From positions 46,125 to 110,124 of the forward strand of contig JAUNUK010000003.1 of the NCBI GenBank assembly GCA_030538185.1: a stretch of 64,000 nt of DNA, in the 5' to 3' direction. Each line of letters opens with the position of its first letter. Within the stretch, counting starts at the first letter, position 1. Below are positions 61,251 to 64,000 of the stretch, in pieces. The notes beneath the pieces were generated by a model. It searched no databases, was not told the DNA's origin, and was given only the letters and a program-made list of their open reading frames with translations. The translations under genes and the position numbers were made by a program. The DNA is from Actinomycetaceae bacterium. GTDB lineage: Bacteria; Actinomycetota; Actinomycetes; Actinomycetales; Actinomycetaceae.

Positions 61251-62537
61251 ATGGGGTACCGACGTAGAATTCTGGATGACCTTTTAGATGAGGTCTTTCC
61301 ACATCTGGCTGCCGTCGCTATTGAAGGAGCCAAAGGTGTTGGCAAAACAGAGACAGCCTTACAGCGCAGTAAAACCGTCTACACAATGAGCGATCCAAAA
61401 CAACGTGACATCCTACAAGCCGACACCGGGCGTATCTCCCAGGTCCCACCTCCCGTCTTAATAGACGAATGGCAGCTCCTCCCTCAAGTCTGGCAAAGTG
61501 TAAAAACCCTAGTCGACCGCAATAATGCTGGTGGGCAATACTTGCTGACCGGCTCTGCAGCAAGCAGTGCCTCCCATCGCGTCCACTCGGGCGCAGGGCG
61601 CATCGTGCGCCTTGTCATGCGGCCCATGACGCTAGGCGAAAGAGGCCTTTGCACACCCACAGTTTCATTAACCACACTGTTGGAGCAGACACCAGGCCAG
61701 GCGTCGCCTAGCGAAATTACAGGTGAAAGCGACATCGTCCTCGGCGATTATGCTGAAGAAATTGTCGCAAGCGGGTTGCCTGGACTAACCCAACTTCCTC
61801 CGAGGGCGGCAAGGTTACAACTGGACAGCTACCTGGCTCGCGCGCTAGACCACGATTTGGAAGAATCTGGTTACTCGGTGCGCCGCCCTGGACAGTTACG
61901 CGCCTGGTTGGCGGCATATGCGGCGGCCAGTGCAAGCACTGCCAGTTACACAAACATCCTGGATGCCGCAACACCTGGCGAATCCGACAAACCCACACGT
62001 GCGACTGTCATTCAATACCGTGAAGCCCTGGAAAGGCTTTTTCTTTTAGACCCTCTGCCTGCATGGATACCAAGTTTTGCGCCCTTGAAGAGGCTAACCC
62101 TAGGACCCAAACATCACCTGGTGGATCCTGGCCTGGCGGCCAGGCTTTTGGGTGTCGGGGTTGATGATTTACTGATGGGGCACGGCACATCCATTGGCGG
62201 ACAACCGGGGCCTCTCATGGGGTCCCTTTTTGAATCCCTTGCTGTACAAAGCGTGCGGGTCCTGGCCGAAAGCCTTGGGGCTCGCGTCTCTCACCTGCGC
62301 GCGAAGGGTGGCGAACACGAAATCGACATCATTGTGGAAACCGAAGGCCTGGGCGTGTTGGCTTGCGAGGTGAAACTGTCCAACACCGTTACGGACCGCG
62401 ATGTCGCACACCTTTTGTGGCTAAAGAAGCAAATGCCCACGCGCGTCATCGACATGGTTATCCTCAACACTGGGCCCTACGCGTACCGACGTAAAGACGG
62501 CGTCGCAGTCATACCGCTTGCCCTGTTAGGACGCTAA
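61251..62537 (+). CDS. AAA ATPase with DUF4143 domain
   Basis: A 428-residue protein of the AAA_14/DUF4143 family. RRRILDDLLDEVFPHLAAVAIEGAKGVGKTETA contains Walker A, VLIDEWQLLPQVWQ Walker B, and YLLTGSAASSASHRVHSGAGRIVRLVMRPMTLGERG sensor-type residues. The C-terminal nuclease-like DUF4143 domain has GSLFESLAVQSVRVLAE... HEIDIIVETEGLGVLACEVKLS, a PD-(D/E)xK-like D-x15-E-x-K arrangement. Such genes are common and often lineage-specific; biological role unknown. ATG 61251 is chosen over 61191, which lies in the first repeat. Confidence 0.87.
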   Translation: MGYRRRILDDLLDEVFPHLAAVAIEGAKGVGKTETALQRSKTVYTMSDPKQRDILQADTGRISQVPPPVLIDEWQLLPQVWQSVKTLVDRNNAGGQYLLTGSAASSASHRVHSGAGRIVRLVMRPMTLGERGLCTPTVSLTTLLEQTPGQASPSEITGESDIVLGDYAEEIVASGLPGLTQLPPRAARLQLDSYLARALDHDLEESGYSVRRPGQLRAWLAAYAAASASTASYTNILDAATPGESDKPTRATVIQYREALERLFLLDPLPAWIPSFAPLKRLTLGPKHHLVDPGLAARLLGVGVDDLLMGHGTSIGGQPGPLMGSLFESLAVQSVRVLAESLGARVSHLRAKGGEHEIDIIVETEGLGVLACEVKLSNTVTDRDVAHLLWLKKQMPTRVIDMVILNTGPYAYRRKDGVAVIPLALLGR

Positions 62538-62563
62538 CGAACGTCGTTGAGGACAGGGTCGGG

Positions 62564-62869
62564 TTAGGCTTTGGGCTGGATGTCGTCTTTGATGGCGATG
62601 CCTTCAAGACTGTCGGTTACGAGGTCATAATGTAAGGATCCGTCCTCGTTGGCAAACAAAGTGACGGCGACAATGTTTTGTTTGCTCAAACCATATTGGG
62701 GTAGGACTTCTTCGGCGTGTGCCCAGATGCCTGCAATGTCGGCCGGGTTGTAATCGCTAAGTTTGACACTGCGTATCGGCCACGGGTGGATCCCGTCGTC
62801 AACCAAGATACCGCCAAAGGTCAGATGGATTCCTTGAAAGATGTTGTCGTCATTACCCGTCAGCGGCAC
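62564..62869 (-). CDS. Hypothetical protein
   Basis: A frame of 101 residues from a GTG with a weak, close ribosome site. The sequence is acidic (WPIRSVKLSDYNPADIAGIWAHAEEVLPQYGLS, then DLVTDSLEGIAIKDDIQ) with amino-acid usage like a real protein, but no family is recognised. It is convergent with the ATPase gene and ends 26 bp from it. The start may lie elsewhere. Confidence 0.5.
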   Translation of the reverse strand: MPLTGNDDNIFQGIHLTFGGILVDDGIHPWPIRSVKLSDYNPADIAGIWAHAEEVLPQYGLSKQNIVAVTLFANEDGSLHYDLVTDSLEGIAIKDDIQPKA

Positions 62870-62954
62870 ACTCCACCGACAACCCTAACCTTCATCACCA
62901 ACACTGAATCACAATAGTTTGTAGGCTGTGTTTGTCACGAAAGGACGGAAACAA

Positions 62955-63689
62955 ATGCCTCCCCTCTCCCAGTCTGATGCACCTGACACACAAGACATTC
63001 CCCAGATAATTACCGACCAACAATTAGCGGAACAACAGGAGTATTACGTGCGTCGGGCTGATGAATACGACGACTGGTGGCATTGCCGTGGTGTCTTCGA
63101 TCGTGGCGAGAAGTTCAACACCGTCTGGTTCACAGAAGCCAGCGAAGCCTTGGAGGCCCTCAACGGCATCGACCTGGGCACAGACGTCCTCGAACTCGCA
63201 CCCGGAACAGGGACCTGGACCATCCACTTGGCGCCGCGCGCGCCACGATTAACCCTTGTCGATGGCTCTACCGAGATGCTTGCACATAACCCTGTCACCT
63301 CGCGCGATGGGGTCAGCGTCGAAATAGCCGACATCTTCACGTGGGACACCGACAAACGATTCGACTCTGTCATTTTTACGTTCTGGATCTCACACGTCCC
63401 ACGCGAACGTCTGACCACTTTCTTCGCCTCGGTAGCACGATGGCTGCGCCCAGGGGGTCGAATCTTCTTCGTCGATGACCGCATGATTTCAAAGGAAGAA
63501 CCTCATACCGTCAGTTCTTCAGGACAGACTATAGTCCGCCGTCTGTACGACGGAACAAGCGCCACAATCGTCAAGAACTTCTTTACGCCCTCGGAGCTGA
63601 TCGATGCCGCGAAGGTTGCCGGTATCGACCTGGAGGTCCGCGAAACACCCACCTTCTTCCAATACGCCACCGGCACACGCCAAGCGTGA
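62955..63689 (+). CDS. Class I SAM-dependent methyltransferase
   Basis: A 244-residue enzyme. Motif I is VLELAPGTGTWTIHLAP, followed by the acidic end of beta-2 in LTLVDGST and motif post-I IADIFTWDTDKRFDSVIFTFWISHV, then LRPGGRIFFVDDRM. This is the methyltransf_25/11 type; the substrate (small molecule or cell component) is unknown. ATG 62955 has AAAGGACGG upstream; GTG 62928 is an alternative. Single gene. Confidence 0.87.
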   Translation: MPPLSQSDAPDTQDIPQIITDQQLAEQQEYYVRRADEYDDWWHCRGVFDRGEKFNTVWFTEASEALEALNGIDLGTDVLELAPGTGTWTIHLAPRAPRLTLVDGSTEMLAHNPVTSRDGVSVEIADIFTWDTDKRFDSVIFTFWISHVPRERLTTFFASVARWLRPGGRIFFVDDRMISKEEPHTVSSSGQTIVRRLYDGTSATIVKNFFTPSELIDAAKVAGIDLEVRETPTFFQYATGTRQA

Positions 63690-63720
63690 AGTCGCGAATA
63701 AATCAGACTTATCCGCGCGT

Positions 63721-63748
63721 TTGACTGTATTTGGGGGAAGAATACGGA
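63721..63748 (+). promoter_or_regulatory. Possible promoter of the dehydrogenase gene
   Basis: TTGACT (63721-63726), 16-nt spacer, TACGGA (63743-63748). It lies ~80 bp before the ATG at 63829. The -10 match is poor. Confidence 0.35.
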
Positions 63749-63828
63749 AAAATAGAGCCTAGAGGTCCGCACTGGAAAAGCCGGAGGTCAAGCCGCGATC
63801 ACGGCACCCAATATAGATTGGCTCAGAC

Positions 63829-64000
63829 ATGAAAGCCCTGGTTCTAACCGAATACAACAAGTTCGAATACCTCGACGTCGAAACACCCACGCCCAAAGAA
63901 GACGAGGTCTTACTGCGTATTGAGGCCTGTGCAGTGTGTGGCAGCGACGTACACGGCATGGACGGCTCATCAGGGCGCCGCCAACCACCGGTCATTATGG
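63829..64000 (+). CDS. Zinc-binding medium-chain alcohol dehydrogenase (5' part)
   Basis: The window ends 57 codons into this gene. MKALVLTEYNKFEYLDVETP and EDEVLLRIEACAVCGSDVHGMDG are the start of the MDR GroES-like domain, with the catalytic zinc Cys in CAVCGSD. Arrangement and tail G-S-S-G-R-R-Q-P-P-V-I-M resemble polyol or galactitol-1-phosphate-type dehydrogenases, but the substrate is open. No clear ribosome site precedes the ATG. Confidence 0.85.
   Translation, partial: MKALVLTEYNKFEYLDVETPTPKEDEVLLRIEACAVCGSDVHGMDGSSGRRQPPVIM

Overview
The window is about 64 kb of a moderately GC-rich, gene-dense actinobacterial chromosome. The evidence is the gene set: DUF3027 beside a cold-shock gene, an actinobacterial-type SerC, a DtxR-type regulator, paired PH-domain proteins with a DUF2520 protein and PanC, a WXG100 protein, a TrcR/TrcS-like two-component pair, and single-copy groEL under CIRCE. 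The overall style suggests the Actinomycetaceae, but that is inference and I cannot name a genus. No rRNA, CRISPR array, intact insertion sequence or prophage was seen.

Layout. 0.1-9.4 kb: TRIC-type channel, secreted SGNH hydrolase, SPFH protein with a small RHH gene, a HigB/HigA-like toxin-antitoxin pair, an ABC-F ATPase behind a structured leader, tRNA-Arg(CCT), universal stress protein, NlpC/P60 hydrolase and a DtxR-type regulator. 9.5-15 kb: SerC, MFS exporter, NCS2 purine permease, DUF3027 and cold-shock protein. 15-20 kb: an envelope module of two TPM proteins and PspA. 20-28.7 kb: NYN protein, GpsA-like dehydrogenase overlapping GluQ tail to tail, LysS, a persulfide-type CsoR regulator with a fused CoA-disulfide reductase/rhodanese, a lipoprotein and PanC. 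28.7-42.5 kb: FGGY kinase, PH-domain pair, DUF2520, two-component system, an HD-like protein with a changed metal motif, WXG100, two secreted or anchored proteins, GroEL and a LytR_C protein. 42.5-57.2 kb: genes that could take putrescine through GABA to succinate (class III aminotransferase, aminobutyraldehyde dehydrogenase, GabT, glutamate dehydrogenase, GabD), with an APC permease, a stress protein and an Lrp regulator. This stretch is split by a solitary sugar-ABC ATPase and by a small imported-looking island (resolvase relic, DUF1643, frameshifted zinc ribbon) between direct repeats. 57.2-64 kb: membrane Ser/Thr kinase, winged-helix protein, tRNA-Thr(TGT), a DUF1801 gene plus a truncated copy of it, an AAA/DUF4143 ATPase, a methyltransferase and the start of a zinc alcohol dehydrogenase.

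The most unusual signal is not a gene. A short motif, best written (A)nCATTGCCGAGGGCGG, recurs across the whole window on both strands. The strict core GCCGAGGGCG or its complement occurs at 15 places I could locate, and close variants add more. It sits inside coding sequence of unrelated genes, several times reading as the peptide K-N-I-A-E-(D/G)-G in poorly conserved tails and linkers. It also occurs as inverted pairs at gene ends that could act as terminators. This resembles the behaviour of DNA uptake sequences in Neisseria and Pasteurellaceae, although no such system is established for this group; a replicating mini-element or a chromosome-organising site are alternatives.
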